A stretch of DNA of 32,108 nt, taken from Patescibacteria group bacterium (GTDB lineage: Bacteria > Patescibacteriota > Minisyncoccia > Phycocordibacterales > UBA12079). This document shows, one piece after another, positions 1-8,598 of this stretch. Every line of letters begins with the position of its first letter. Position 1 is the stretch's first letter. The stretch spans positions 1-32,108 of the forward strand of contig JAHITU010000001.1 in the NCBI GenBank assembly GCA_018817595.1, read 5' to 3'. The notes beneath the pieces were generated by a model, which worked only from the letters and a program-made list of their open reading frames with translations, made no database searches and was not told the origin of the DNA. The translations under genes were made by a program, and so were the position numbers.

Positions 1-1497
1 ATTTGAACTTGGAGAGATATTTCTGGAACCTCCAGAAATACTTACGCCTCCGATGCCTTGATTAATACTCATACTTGAAGCATTAGTTGTTGACCAAGAC
101 ATTGTAGCACTTCCTCCATTCATAATAGAAGACGGTGAAATAGATATAACACAGGTGGGAGCAAGAGTTACTGTTGGCGGAATGTATGGTGGAATATATG
201 GTTGAGTTACTACAACAGTTGCAGAACAAACATTATTACCTCCTGAACCATAAACCATAGCATCATAAGCTGTTGTGACAGACGGAGAAACAACCCTAGA
301 GCCATTAACAGGAACAGGTCCAATACCATTTATATTAAAAGAATTAGCATTAGTGGTTGTCCAAGTCAATGTTGAACTTCCTCCACTAACAATTGAAGTC
401 GGTGTAGCTGTTATGACACAATTTGCAACAGGGGTAGGAGGAGGAACACAAACAACACCCCTAGGAGATCCTGGAAGAACTGGATTTACACCACCAGCAG
501 TATCAATAGCATATACAGTTATACTGTGAGTTCCGTCTGAAATATTCGGCACATTACAAGAATAACCATGATTACCTGATACTCCATAGGCATTATTTAC
601 ATCTACACGAGGTAAATTTGCAACACAACTACCACTTAAACCATTAGAACCTTCATAAATATGAATTCCGATACTTTGTGAAATACTATCAGGATCAAAG
701 GCCCAACCATTTAATGTTATTGTTCCACTACTACAAGATGCAGATTCAAAATTACCTACAGGAGTATAATTTTGAACTACCAATGGACCAGAAGTCTGAT
801 CTGGATTAGGGGTAGAACCGATCCCTGAATCACCACCTGCGGCTCCTCCAATTCCACTATCACCCCCAGCAGGTCCACCAATTCCTGAATCACCACCAGA
901 ACCTCCACCAATTCCTGAATCTCCTCCTTTATTATGAACCAAAACACCTTCAGCAAAGAAAGAATTATTGTTAGTTACATGTTTAAAATTGTAAGTTTGA
1001 ATTTCCTCAGAAATATTAAAAATAGAAACCACTTGAGTTAATTCCTTATTTTCTGTTTTTAGATAATCTCCTGATTGTAATTGAGATACTTCCATTCCCC
1101 AACCACTGTTTTTGAAAGTAGCTTGTGGGTCGATGGATCCCCAGCCTTTATAACCATTTTCTTTTTCTATATAAATAGGGTGATCATCTGTTGTTTTTAA
1201 TATAGTATTATTATCTAAAATAATAATAAACCATTCCTTTCTAATAGGATTTTCTAATTCTAAAACTGTATTAGTTAAATATTTATCATTTATAAAATCA
1301 TAACCTAAAACCTTATCCCCAACTTTTACGTCCTCGATTACTTTCTTAGATCCGTCTTTCATAGTTATTTGAGTTCCAGCTAGAAAACAAGAACCTCCAC
1401 CATCTCCTCCACCTCCCCAAGCACTAACAGAAAAAACACCTGAGAAAAAAACCAGAGTCAAAGTAGTTATGATTGTTATTTTTGTTAATTTTTTCAT
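1..1497 (-). CDS. Secreted Hint-domain protein with Gly-rich decapeptide repeats and Ig-like repeats (C-terminus beyond window)
   Basis: 499 residues are visible and the frame is still open at the window edge. Residues 1-26 are a signal peptide (KKLTK, hydrophobic core, SVSA). A short Gly-rich stretch leads to Cys37 of a Hint (intein/hedgehog-like) domain: SCFLAGTQI, the TxxHP block (TTDDHP, His106), and the terminal VHN at 187-189. Residue 190 is Lys rather than Cys/Ser/Thr, so full protein splicing is unlikely. N-terminal or Asn189-mediated C-terminal cleavage is possible, as in bacterial intein-like (BIL) proteins. Four GGDSGIGG-type decapeptides follow (191-230), then a region with paired Cys (255-350), then two Ig-like modules (about 359-430 and 448 onward) of the type SPSSIxxGGSxTxxWxTTNA that is frequent in Parcubacteria exoproteins. 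Probably exported and autoprocessed, with the repeats as the mature surface or secreted part. No Shine-Dalgarno is visible; a promoter lies just upstream. Confidence 0.85.
   Translation of the reverse strand, partial: MKKLTKITIITTLTLVFFSGVFSVSAWGGGGDGGGSCFLAGTQITMKDGSKKVIEDVKVGDKVLGYDFINDKYLTNTVLELENPIRKEWFIIILDNNTILKTTDDHPIYIEKENGYKGWGSIDPQATFKNSGWGMEVSQLQSGDYLKTENKELTQVVSIFNISEEIQTYNFKHVTNNNSFFAEGVLVHNKGGDSGIGGGSGGDSGIGGPAGGDSGIGGAAGGDSGIGSTPNPDQTSGPLVVQNYTPVGNFESASCSSGTITLNGWAFDPDSISQSIGIHIYEGSNGLSGSCVANLPRVDVNNAYGVSGNHGYSCNVPNISDGTHSITVYAIDTAGGVNPVLPGSPRGVVCVPPPTPVANCVITATPTSIVSGGSSTLTWTTTNANSFNINGIGPVPVNGSRVVSPSVTTAYDAMVYGSGGNNVCSATVVVTQPYIPPYIPPTVTLAPTCVISISPSSIMNGGSATMSWSTTNASSMSINQGIGGVSISGGSRNISPSSN
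808..927 (-). repeat. Four tandem 30-bp repeats encoding GGDSGIGGxx
   Basis: Within the Hint protein, residues 191-230 are four copies of a ten-residue unit: GGDSGIGGGS, GGDSGIGGPA, GGDSGIGGAA, GGDSGIGSTP. They form a flexible linker between the Hint domain and the extracellular repeats. The unit is a 30-bp tandem array, so copy number may vary by slippage. Confidence 0.9.
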
Positions 1498-1535
1498 AGA
1501 CGACAAGTATGTAATTAATTTGATTTATCATACAG

Positions 1536-1564
1536 ATGATACAATAAATGTGATATTTTGTAAA
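1536..1564 (-). promoter_or_regulatory. Predicted promoter of the Hint-domain gene
   Basis: On the minus strand, a TTTACA -35 (1559-1564) is followed after 17 bp by a TATCAT -10 (1536-1541). It lies about 40 bp upstream of the ATG at 1497. Inferred from consensus match only. Confidence 0.5.
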
Positions 1565-1572
1565 GAGTTTTG

Positions 1573-1610
1573 TAAACAAAAACAGCCGAGCAGAAAGATC
1601 TGCTCGACTG
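1573..1610 (-). terminator. Rho-independent terminator of the secreted-protein operon
   Basis: Arms 1583-1593 and 1600-1610 (cagccgagcag / ctgctcgactg) form an 11-bp stem with one G-U pair and a 6-nt loop. On the minus strand a T-rich tract (TTTTTGTTT) follows. It sits directly after the stop codon at 1621. Confidence 0.85.
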
Positions 1611-1620
1611 GGTTAAAATA

Positions 1621-2874
1621 TTAAAAAGAAATTATTTCCTCAAACTCAACTTGGGGTTTTAAAGTCCCCTTATTTGAGTCTTTTGGAAAATGAAAGATCT
1701 GGACAAGATATTCTCCTGAAGGAATATCTTTCACTGTAAATACCCCCCCTCGAGCAACTGCTCGCCAGCTCTTTAGACCTTCAAAAGAGGTAATCTCAAT
1801 AAGCCGGTCATGAACAAAAATTCGAGAACCAAGATCTCCAGTCAAAATATTGTTTTGAAAAGATGTCATAAGACTCTTAACTTTCACAACTTCCTTTTTA
1901 TCAAACAATTTTGAATAATGGACTTTCCAAGGAATAAGTAGCGAATTAATATCAGGATATTCTTTAACAGAAACTTTAATTATACCGCTGTCCAATAGGA
2001 CATCTTCAGCTTTATGAAGTTTCCCTCTTAAAGAGCCCCCTACTCTATCCCACCATTTTATATGGTAAATAGAGCAATTATTAGGATCAAAAAGAGGGAC
2101 AAGATAATTAACCTCACTTTTTCCCTCCTTATTGACATCAGTAAAAATAATTTCAGATAAAGGAATATATACCTTTTTTCCATCAACATCCTCAAGCCAA
2201 AGAAGGAGAATCTTTTTTTGTCTTTGTTGAGTGAGAACAATAGTTTCGTTCTCGTAATTAGACCGCAGAACCAATGGTCCTTCCAAGGGAATCTCTTTCC
2301 TATCACAGCCACAGAGCCAGCCTTTTTGAGAAGACATCACTGGTTCTTTACTTTCAGTTTCAAGAACTTTCTCACCATCGAGAATTACATTCATACAATT
2401 CGCGGTGATGACCAGAGCACCTGTTTTTGGATCAGCAAAGGCTATTTCTTTTCCTCCATTCCTGTTAATTGGTCTTTTAAATCCAAAATCGACAATCTTT
2501 TTTCCATCACCTTTTACGATGAATCTAGAAAGACTATAAACTCGAGATCTATCAAAATCATAGGCAGGCACCAATGTTCGCAAATAATTTGGAAAATCAA
2601 CAAGCTCACCTTTATAATGCCCAGATTTTTTGAAAGCGGTATAAAGATAAATGGGAGCAGAACCATAAAATGATTCTGTTTTTGGAAAAGGAGTTTTCCC
2701 AGAAGAATCTTTTATAAGACTTTCCTGAACAATTTTTACCAATTGGATTATGGCTTTATCTCCGTAGAGAGTGCCGTAATCTTTATCTATCATTTTATGA
2801 GCTGTACCAGCCCATGCAGTTATAGCACCTAAACAAAAAAGTCCTATAAATATCATAAAAAATATCTTTTTCAT
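1621..2874 (-). CDS. Secreted protein of unknown function
   Basis: 417 residues, not recognised. Residues 1-22 are a signal peptide (KK, FFMIFIGLFCLGAI, AWA). The rest is soluble. Two Cys-containing stretches are visible (ANCMNV near 164 and WLCGCD near 187). The last about 50 residues (GGVFTVKDIPSGEYLVQIFHFP) resemble the beta-sandwich modules of carboxypeptidase-regulatory or SpaA-like domains, but this is only a resemblance. The start is supported by a strong Shine-Dalgarno (AAGGAAGG) upstream. It lies 13 bp after the lipoprotein gene and in the same orientation, so the two are probably one operon ended by the hairpin at 1583-1610. Strong ribosome sites and somewhat higher GC than the neighbours suggest the pair may have been acquired by transfer. 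Confidence 0.7.
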   Translation of the reverse strand: MKKIFFMIFIGLFCLGAITAWAGTAHKMIDKDYGTLYGDKAIIQLVKIVQESLIKDSSGKTPFPKTESFYGSAPIYLYTAFKKSGHYKGELVDFPNYLRTLVPAYDFDRSRVYSLSRFIVKGDGKKIVDFGFKRPINRNGGKEIAFADPKTGALVITANCMNVILDGEKVLETESKEPVMSSQKGWLCGCDRKEIPLEGPLVLRSNYENETIVLTQQRQKKILLLWLEDVDGKKVYIPLSEIIFTDVNKEGKSEVNYLVPLFDPNNCSIYHIKWWDRVGGSLRGKLHKAEDVLLDSGIIKVSVKEYPDINSLLIPWKVHYSKLFDKKEVVKVKSLMTSFQNNILTGDLGSRIFVHDRLIEITSFEGLKSWRAVARGGVFTVKDIPSGEYLVQIFHFPKDSNKGTLKPQVEFEEIISF

Positions 2875-2887
2875 TGAATACCTTCCT

Positions 2888-3379
2888 TTATTTATAAAGT
2901 TTTACTGGAATTTTAATTTTCAAATCAGTTTTATATAAACTGACGAAAGCCTTAACTTCCATATCATTTTGCATCGGACCCCATTGACTCTTTCTTGTAG
3001 AAATAGAGTTAGGCAAAGCCCCAACAGGTTCCCAAAAAACAACCACTCCTAATTTATCAGTTTTTTGAATCTGCGTGTTATTGTCACCTACCGTCCTCCA
3101 AATCAGATTTTTGCCAACTGCCGGTTTACCCTCTGAATCAATCAAAGAAATCCTGAAATCAAGGTATTCACCATTATTTCCAAAAATCTCCTGATCAGGT
3201 TTCATTTCCCGAATTAAAGATTCATCTACCTGAGAACGGGCCTCAACCTTAATTAGGTTAAGTTTTAATTTTTCATTCTTTGCCACATTAACCGGATATC
3301 CTGAAACACAGGACGAAAGAGACAGACTTACCAAAGTCATCATCATCAAAAACATCTTTACAGATAAATTCTTTTTCAT
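2888..3379 (-). CDS. Predicted lipoprotein with Ig-like (Big_1-type) fold
   Basis: 163 residues from the ATG at 3379. I chose this start over the in-frame ATG 57 bp upstream because AAAGAAAGGA lies at the right distance, and because it leaves a clean lipoprotein signal peptide: KKNLSVK, a Met/Leu-rich core, then the lipobox LSSC. Cys should be lipid-modified after signal peptidase II cleavage. The body (DSEGKPAVGKNLIWRTVGD, TDKLGVVVFW) follows the pattern of bacterial Ig-like group 1 domains, where a conserved GxPxxGxxxxW strand is followed by TDxxGxxxF; this is inference. It is the first gene of a two-gene operon with the secreted protein downstream. Function unknown; perhaps a surface partner of that protein. 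Confidence 0.7.
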   Translation of the reverse strand: MKKNLSVKMFLMMMTLVSLSLSSCVSGYPVNVAKNEKLKLNLIKVEARSQVDESLIREMKPDQEIFGNNGEYLDFRISLIDSEGKPAVGKNLIWRTVGDNNTQIQKTDKLGVVVFWEPVGALPNSISTRKSQWGPMQNDMEVKAFVSLYKTDLKIKIPVKLYK

Positions 3380-3415
3380 TTTGAAATCCTTTCTTTTAAA
3401 TATTTTATTGTCAAA

Positions 3416-3444
3416 ATTACAGTCTACCTCAAACAATACAACAA
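3416..3444 (-). promoter_or_regulatory. Predicted promoter of the lipoprotein operon
   Basis: Minus strand TTGTTG (3439-3444), 17-bp spacer, TGTAAT (3416-3421). The -10 lies about 37 bp upstream of the ATG at 3379. It is arranged divergently to the sortase promoter at 3477-3505. Confidence 0.4.
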
Positions 3445-3476
3445 AATATTAATAAAATCAATAGTATCTTAAACTA

Positions 3477-3505
3477 TTGACATCAATCTTTCATTATGGT
3501 AGCAT
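3477..3505 (+). promoter_or_regulatory. Predicted promoter of the sortase gene
   Basis: A perfect TTGACA (3477-3482), a 17-bp spacer and TAGCAT (3500-3505). This would give a leader of about 120 nt that contains the repeat pair 3531-3590 and the palindrome 3594-3613. Confidence 0.5.
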
Positions 3506-3530
3506 TACAAAGTATTAAAGATTAATAATA

Positions 3531-3590
3531 AAAGTCTAAAATCCATAAAATAATAAATTTCTTCAAGACTTTTGACTTTATGGACTTTAG
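3531..3590. repeat. Inverted pair of the GACTTTATA-type repeat, no gene inside
   Basis: CTAAAATCCATAAA (3536-3549) and TTTATGGACTTTAG (3577-3590) are inverted copies with one mismatch, separated by 27 bp that contain further GACTTTTGAC units. This is the same repeat family as at 17968-18003, 20486-20520, 20859-20888 and 20938-20972. Here the two arms enclose no gene. Confidence 0.7.
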
Positions 3591-3593
3591 AGA

Positions 3594-3613
3594 CCTGCCT
3601 GCCGGCAGGCAGG
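3594..3613. repeat. Perfect 20-bp GC-rich palindrome (CCTGCC family)
   Basis: CCTGCCTGCC followed directly by GGCAGGCAGG, a perfect palindrome in an AT-rich intergenic region, 18 bp upstream of the sortase start codon. A second, slightly diverged member is at 5655-5675. In the transcript it would form a hairpin close to the ribosome-binding region. Confidence 0.8.
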
Positions 3614-3630
3614 CTTTTAACTAAATTATC

Positions 3631-4995
3631 ATGCCCCCAGAAAATTTACCCACAATGGAAACAGAAATAGAAAACAACAGCTACCAAGGAGATTGGTGGT
3701 TGCTTAAAATGTTGCATCAAAGCGATATAAAGCATTCTGATTTTATCCAAAAAATTAAAAATCACCCTTCAATTAGCTGGTGGAAACTTTCTTTATCTTC
3801 TACTCTATTATTATTATTAATGTTAGTAGGCTTAAATTATAGTTATAAAAATAGAGAAAATATAATTGCACTTTTCCCTACTACTAGCGAATATGCTCTT
3901 GCTACTATTCATAGTGTCAATATTTTCCCTGAATTCTTTAGTAATATAGCTAATAAATATGATTTAGCAGCAGCAATGATTTACTTAAAGAGAATTGGCT
4001 CAAGAGACGATGGAAATACTATTATAATAAATGAAGGGCGAGAAGAAACGGTCTTAGAAAAACCTTTGAGAATTAAAATTTCAAAAATAGGAGTTAACAC
4101 CCTAGTTAACAACCCTACAAAAAATGATTTAGATACATTGAATGAATCTTTAAATCTTGGAGCAGTAAGATATCCTAACTCAGGTTTATTAGGAGAAAAT
4201 AAAAATGTATTTATTTTTGGACATAGCACTAGCTTAGAAACAGAAAAAGACTACTATAAAACATTCAACGGATTAGACACATTATCTAAAGGAGATGAAA
4301 TTATTGTTGAATCTTTAAATAATTCATATGTATATAAAGTTACATCTATAAAAGAAACAAATACAGCTGATGGAGCTATTCGAATTGATTCAGAAACTCA
4401 AAAACTAACCCTTTCAACTTGTAATACTTTAGGAGCTAAAGAAGACAGACATGTTATAGAAGCTGATTTTGTTAAAATTACACCTCTAACAAATACTCCG
4501 ACTACTCCTATTATTGGAGGAAATACAGTTTCCCCTACTCCTATAACCCCTAATGCAGGAGTTGAAGAAAATAGAGTTTACAGAACAGACCCAGTTACTC
4601 CTATCATAAATAATCTTTATGGTTCTGTGGATCTAGAAGCAACTATTGATGAAGTTGGATATTTAAATAGTAACAATGACCTAGTAGCTACAAGCACATT
4701 GGTAGTAGGAAAAATTGGTGCAGTTAAATTCACTGTAAAAAATATCGGAAATAAAACTTCTGATGGATGGACATTTAATGCAGTTCTACCTACATCCCCT
4801 TCTCATATTTTCCATTCCGAAGGACAAAAAATATTAGCCCCTGGAGAAAAAATTGAATTCACTCTTGGGTTTGATAAACTAAGAATTGGTGAACAAATGC
4901 CAATCATTATCAATGTTGACCCAACAGGAGGAATGAAGGAATCAAATAAAACAAATAACATTGTAAAAGCCTTTATTAATATTCTAGAAATATAA
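3631..4995 (+). CDS. Sortase family transpeptidase fused to a C-terminal CARDB-like domain
   Basis: 454 residues. A cytoplasmic N-terminus of about 50 residues precedes a membrane segment (about 53-70). The sortase domain follows (about 143-285): catalytic His198 in FIFGHST, Cys264 in TLSTC and Arg273 in AKEDR. Sortases cut a sorting signal on secreted proteins and join it to an amine acceptor on the outside of the membrane. After a Thr/Pro-rich linker (286-330), residues about 335-452 look like a CARDB module (VKFTVKNIGN, then DPTGGMKESNKTNN), a fold known from adhesion proteins. A sortase carrying an extra C-terminal CARDB domain is unusual. No substrate with an obvious LPxTG signal is visible nearby; the Hint exoprotein's C-terminus is outside the window. 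No clear Shine-Dalgarno; Met9 is an alternative start. Confidence 0.88.
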   Translation: MPPENLPTMETEIENNSYQGDWWLLKMLHQSDIKHSDFIQKIKNHPSISWWKLSLSSTLLLLLMLVGLNYSYKNRENIIALFPTTSEYALATIHSVNIFPEFFSNIANKYDLAAAMIYLKRIGSRDDGNTIIINEGREETVLEKPLRIKISKIGVNTLVNNPTKNDLDTLNESLNLGAVRYPNSGLLGENKNVFIFGHSTSLETEKDYYKTFNGLDTLSKGDEIIVESLNNSYVYKVTSIKETNTADGAIRIDSETQKLTLSTCNTLGAKEDRHVIEADFVKITPLTNTPTTPIIGGNTVSPTPITPNAGVEENRVYRTDPVTPIINNLYGSVDLEATIDEVGYLNSNNDLVATSTLVVGKIGAVKFTVKNIGNKTSDGWTFNAVLPTSPSHIFHSEGQKILAPGEKIEFTLGFDKLRIGEQMPIIINVDPTGGMKESNKTNNIVKAFINILEI

Positions 4996-5004
4996 CCTAA
5001 AAAG

Positions 5005-5039
5005 AAAAAACCGTAGGGGTTCCACCCCTACGGTTTTTT
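5005..5039 (+). terminator. Rho-independent terminator after the sortase gene
   Basis: Stem arms 5005-5020 and 5024-5039 (aaaaaaccgtaggggt / acccctacggtttttt) are perfectly complementary around a 3-nt loop and end in a T run. It starts 10 bp after the stop codon. Confidence 0.92.
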
Positions 5040-5108
5040 CTTTACTTTTTAAAAAAGTAGTATATTATCAAGATAGAGTTATTTAATTTATATCAAAAGA
5101 GGTGAAAG

Positions 5109-5363
5109 ATGGAAACAAGACCTGCAACAAAAGAAGAAGTTAAGGCTTTTTTAGAAACAAATTGTGGAACCCCAATTTTAAATAATAATTTTATTTCAAA
5201 GCTACTTGGCGACACAACTTTGTGTTTATCTTTTGATTTTAATAAAGATACAATAGGAATCGAATTTAATACTTGTGGCGAACCCAGTTACTTCACCTCT
5301 GAAATCACAACCAAAAACGAAAAAGGTGTTTGGGTAACAATCCCAGTTAGTTTTTCATACTAA
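5109..5363 (+). CDS. Small orphan protein, unknown function
   Basis: 84 residues, not recognised. There is no signal peptide and no membrane segment. The N-terminal third (METRPATKEEVKAFLETNCG) is charged and probably helical. The rest is beta-like, with Cys at 19, 38 and 56. An unusually good Shine-Dalgarno (AGAGGTGAAAG) fixes the start. The gene is flanked on both sides by strong terminators (5005-5039 and 5392-5420), so it is its own transcription unit. In these features it resembles the small gene at 12479-12709, although the proteins are not similar by eye. Real coding is supported by the ribosome site and terminator; function unknown. Confidence 0.7.
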   Translation: METRPATKEEVKAFLETNCGTPILNNNFISKLLGDTTLCLSFDFNKDTIGIEFNTCGEPSYFTSEITTKNEKGVWVTIPVSFSY

Positions 5364-5391
5364 ATTTTAAATAAAAAATCCTAAAAATAAA

Positions 5392-5420
5392 AACGGAACG
5401 AGATTTATTCTCGTTCCGTT
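5392..5420 (+). terminator. Rho-independent terminator after the small orphan gene
   Basis: Twelve-bp perfect stem, aacggaacgaga (5392-5403) with tctcgttccgtt (5409-5420), 5-nt loop, then an AT-rich tail. It starts 28 bp after the stop codon. Confidence 0.85.
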
Positions 5421-5437
5421 ATTTATTTAATTAATTT

Positions 5438-5604
5438 TTCTGGACTGCTTTTGAAACTTATCAGTTCCAACTCGTAGAGACGATTAGCTAAAGCTAATCG
5501 TAACGAATATCATAGATTTTCGTCTTTGCGAGAAGAAAAATTTTAAAATAGTATATATCATAGTATATACTATTTTAAAATTTTCTCGACGAAGCAATCC
5601 AGAA
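5438..5604. repeat. MITE-like palindromic element with terminal inverted repeats
   Basis: The ends TTCTGGACTGCTT (5438-5450) and AAGCAATCCAGAA (5592-5604) are inverted repeats with one mismatch. Inside are a hairpin cgattagct/agctaatcg (5481-5489 and 5492-5500) and a perfect 21-bp inverted repeat (5537-5557 and 5564-5584) with a 6-nt loop, flanked by TTTGCGAG and CTCGACGAAGC. The outer part matches the widespread bacterial repeat GTCATTGCGAG...GAAGCAATCC. No transposase is encoded, so it would be non-autonomous. Confidence 0.65.
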
Positions 5605-5610
5605 TTATAA

Positions 5611-5642
5611 AAACAAGCAGTTGCTTTAGCAACTGCTTGTTT
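5611..5642 (-). terminator. Terminator of gyrB (bidirectional shape)
   Basis: Perfect 15-bp arms aaacaagcagttgct (5611-5625) and agcaactgcttgttt (5628-5642), with a 2-nt gap and A/T tracts on both sides. It lies 60 bp after the gyrB stop codon on the minus strand. Confidence 0.85.
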
Positions 5643-5654
5643 TTTGTTTTAATG

Positions 5655-5675
5655 CCTGCCTGTCCGGTAGGCAGG
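5655..5675. repeat. CCTGCCT/AGGCAGG palindrome, second member
   Basis: CCTGCCT (5655-5661) and AGGCAGG (5669-5675) around gtccggt. It is a diverged copy of the perfect palindrome at 3594-3613 and also lies in a gene-free stretch. Confidence 0.7.
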
Positions 5676-5702
5676 TTCTAGTGTTTTAAGGCTTTAATGA
5701 TT

Positions 5703-7796
<2,094 letters not shown>

Positions 7797-7847
7797 CTAT
7801 ATTTTTTAATCAAAATTAAAACTGAACCCTAAGGCTTTTATACCTAA

Positions 7848-7876
7848 ATTATAACAAATTAGAGTGATTCTTACCA
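7848..7876 (-). promoter_or_regulatory. Predicted promoter of gyrB
   Basis: Minus strand TATAAT -10 (7848-7853) with a weak TGGTAA -35 (7871-7876), spacer 17 bp. This gives a leader of about 50 nt. The -10 is perfect; the -35 is poor. Confidence 0.4.
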
Positions 7877-7900
7877 CCTATTTTCGAACCTTTTTGTGAA

Positions 7901-7940
7901 TAAAAAACAGTTAAAAATAATTATTTTTAACTGTTTTTTA
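7901..7940 (-). terminator. Terminator of the toxin-antitoxin operon: perfect 40-bp palindrome
   Basis: Arms 7901-7920 and 7921-7940 are exact inverted copies (core AACAGTTAAAAATAA) with A runs outside on one strand and T runs on the other, so it could stop transcription in either direction. It lies 12 bp after the toxin stop codon. Confidence 0.8.
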
Positions 7941-7951
7941 TTATTTAATTT

Positions 7952-8275
7952 CTACAAATTAAAAACTTTTTTAAGACTAGTGTTTATTTTTTCCTTTAAA
8001 GAATTATCTACTTCTCCCAACTCTCCTAGAATTATTTTTTTGTCTAATGTAGCAATTTTAGAAATTTTTATAACAGAATCTTTTTTTAATCCATTTATTT
8101 CTGTTTTTTTAATTTTAATATCTTGATTAAATGTTTTTTTAATCTCAGATGATATAAAGGAAACAACAACATCGTCAGAGGATAAATTCGATATAATAAC
8201 CGCTGGTCGAACTTTTAATGACGATAAATCAGTGAAAGGAAATGGGGTTAGTATTATTTTATATTTTTTATACAT
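7952..8275 (-). CDS. PemK/MazF-type toxin
   Basis: 107 residues, typical for the family, whose members cut mRNA as sequence-specific endoribonucleases. The N-terminal pattern YKKYKIILTPFPFTDLSSLKVRPAVIIS fits the MazF/PemK strand order with the conserved K-x-RPAVIIS. The middle VVSFISSE matches the strand that carries the Thr/Ser near the active site, and DSVIKISKIATLDKKII corresponds to the V-R-x-x-K-I-x-T-L region. The start codon overlaps the end of the antitoxin gene by 8 bp, which implies translational coupling. Lysine-rich overall, like much of this genome. The fold assignment is confident; cleavage specificity cannot be read. Confidence 0.85.
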   Translation of the reverse strand: MYKKYKIILTPFPFTDLSSLKVRPAVIISNLSSDDVVVSFISSEIKKTFNQDIKIKKTEINGLKKDSVIKISKIATLDKKIILGELGEVDNSLKEKINTSLKKVFNL

Positions 8276-8516
8276 ATTTCACTTTTAAATCATCAATTGA
8301 ATAAATATCAGGTTCTTTTTTTAGAAAATCAAAAGAAGTAGAATTTGCGTTGAAATTAGTGATATCAGAAACCTTCTTATTTAAATTTTCAGGAAATTTA
8401 ATAATGATCACTTCTGGTTTATTTCTTCTTCCAACAATTATAGGTTTATTAGAAACAACCTCTTCTAAAAAAGAAGGTAAGTTTTTTCTAAAATTTGTAG
8501 TAGATAAAATATTCAT
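8268..8516 (-). CDS. Phd/YefM-type antitoxin
   Basis: 82 residues. The N-terminus MNILSTTNFRKNLPSFLEEVVSNKPIIVGRRNKPEVIIIK follows the Phd/YefM DNA-binding fold, with a short strand, the FRKNLPSFLEEV helix and the VGRRNKPEVIII hairpin. The C-terminal half (SFDFLKKEPDIYSIDDLKVKYV) would be the disordered part that wraps and inhibits the toxin. It is the first gene of the pair, as usual. Such antitoxins repress their own promoter. Two TGTACA palindromes upstream (8521-8526, 8545-8550), one on the predicted -10, are good operator candidates. Confidence 0.8.
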   Translation of the reverse strand: MNILSTTNFRKNLPSFLEEVVSNKPIIVGRRNKPEVIIIKFPENLNKKVSDITNFNANSTSFDFLKKEPDIYSIDDLKVKYV

Positions 8517-8520
8517 AATT

Positions 8521-8571
8521 TGTACACTTTAATTATGCTCATATTGTACAAAACTATTATTTAAAAATCAA
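8521..8571 (-). promoter_or_regulatory. Promoter and putative operator of the toxin-antitoxin operon
   Basis: Minus strand TTGATT -35 (8566-8571), 17-bp spacer, TACAAT -10 (8543-8548). Two TGTACA palindromes lie at 8521-8526 and 8545-8550 within a wider TTTGTAC/GTACAAA inverted repeat (8519-8525 and 8546-8552). The upstream one overlaps the -10 and the other lies near the start codon. This layout suits autorepression; it is inferred. Confidence 0.55.
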
Positions 8572-8598
8572 ACTTAATTGAAACAAAAATAAAATTAC

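Larger units (their letters stand above)
5364..5702. other. Gene-free stretch with two terminators, a palindromic element and a GC-rich palindrome
   Basis: From left to right this stretch holds the terminator of the small gene (5392-5420), a 167-bp element bounded by inverted TTCTGGAYTGCTT ends (5438-5604), the gyrB terminator (5611-5642), and a CCTGCCT/AGGCAGG palindrome (5655-5675). No coding frame with a start signal was seen. Confidence 0.7.

Noticed and set aside
275-529. Plus-strand open frame opposite the Hint protein
   Set aside because: It is rich in Thr/Gly/Pro because it mirrors the repeats on the other strand. No ribosome site or promoter.
808-927. CRISPR-like array
   Set aside because: The repeats are contiguous, coding, of 30 bp and have no spacers.
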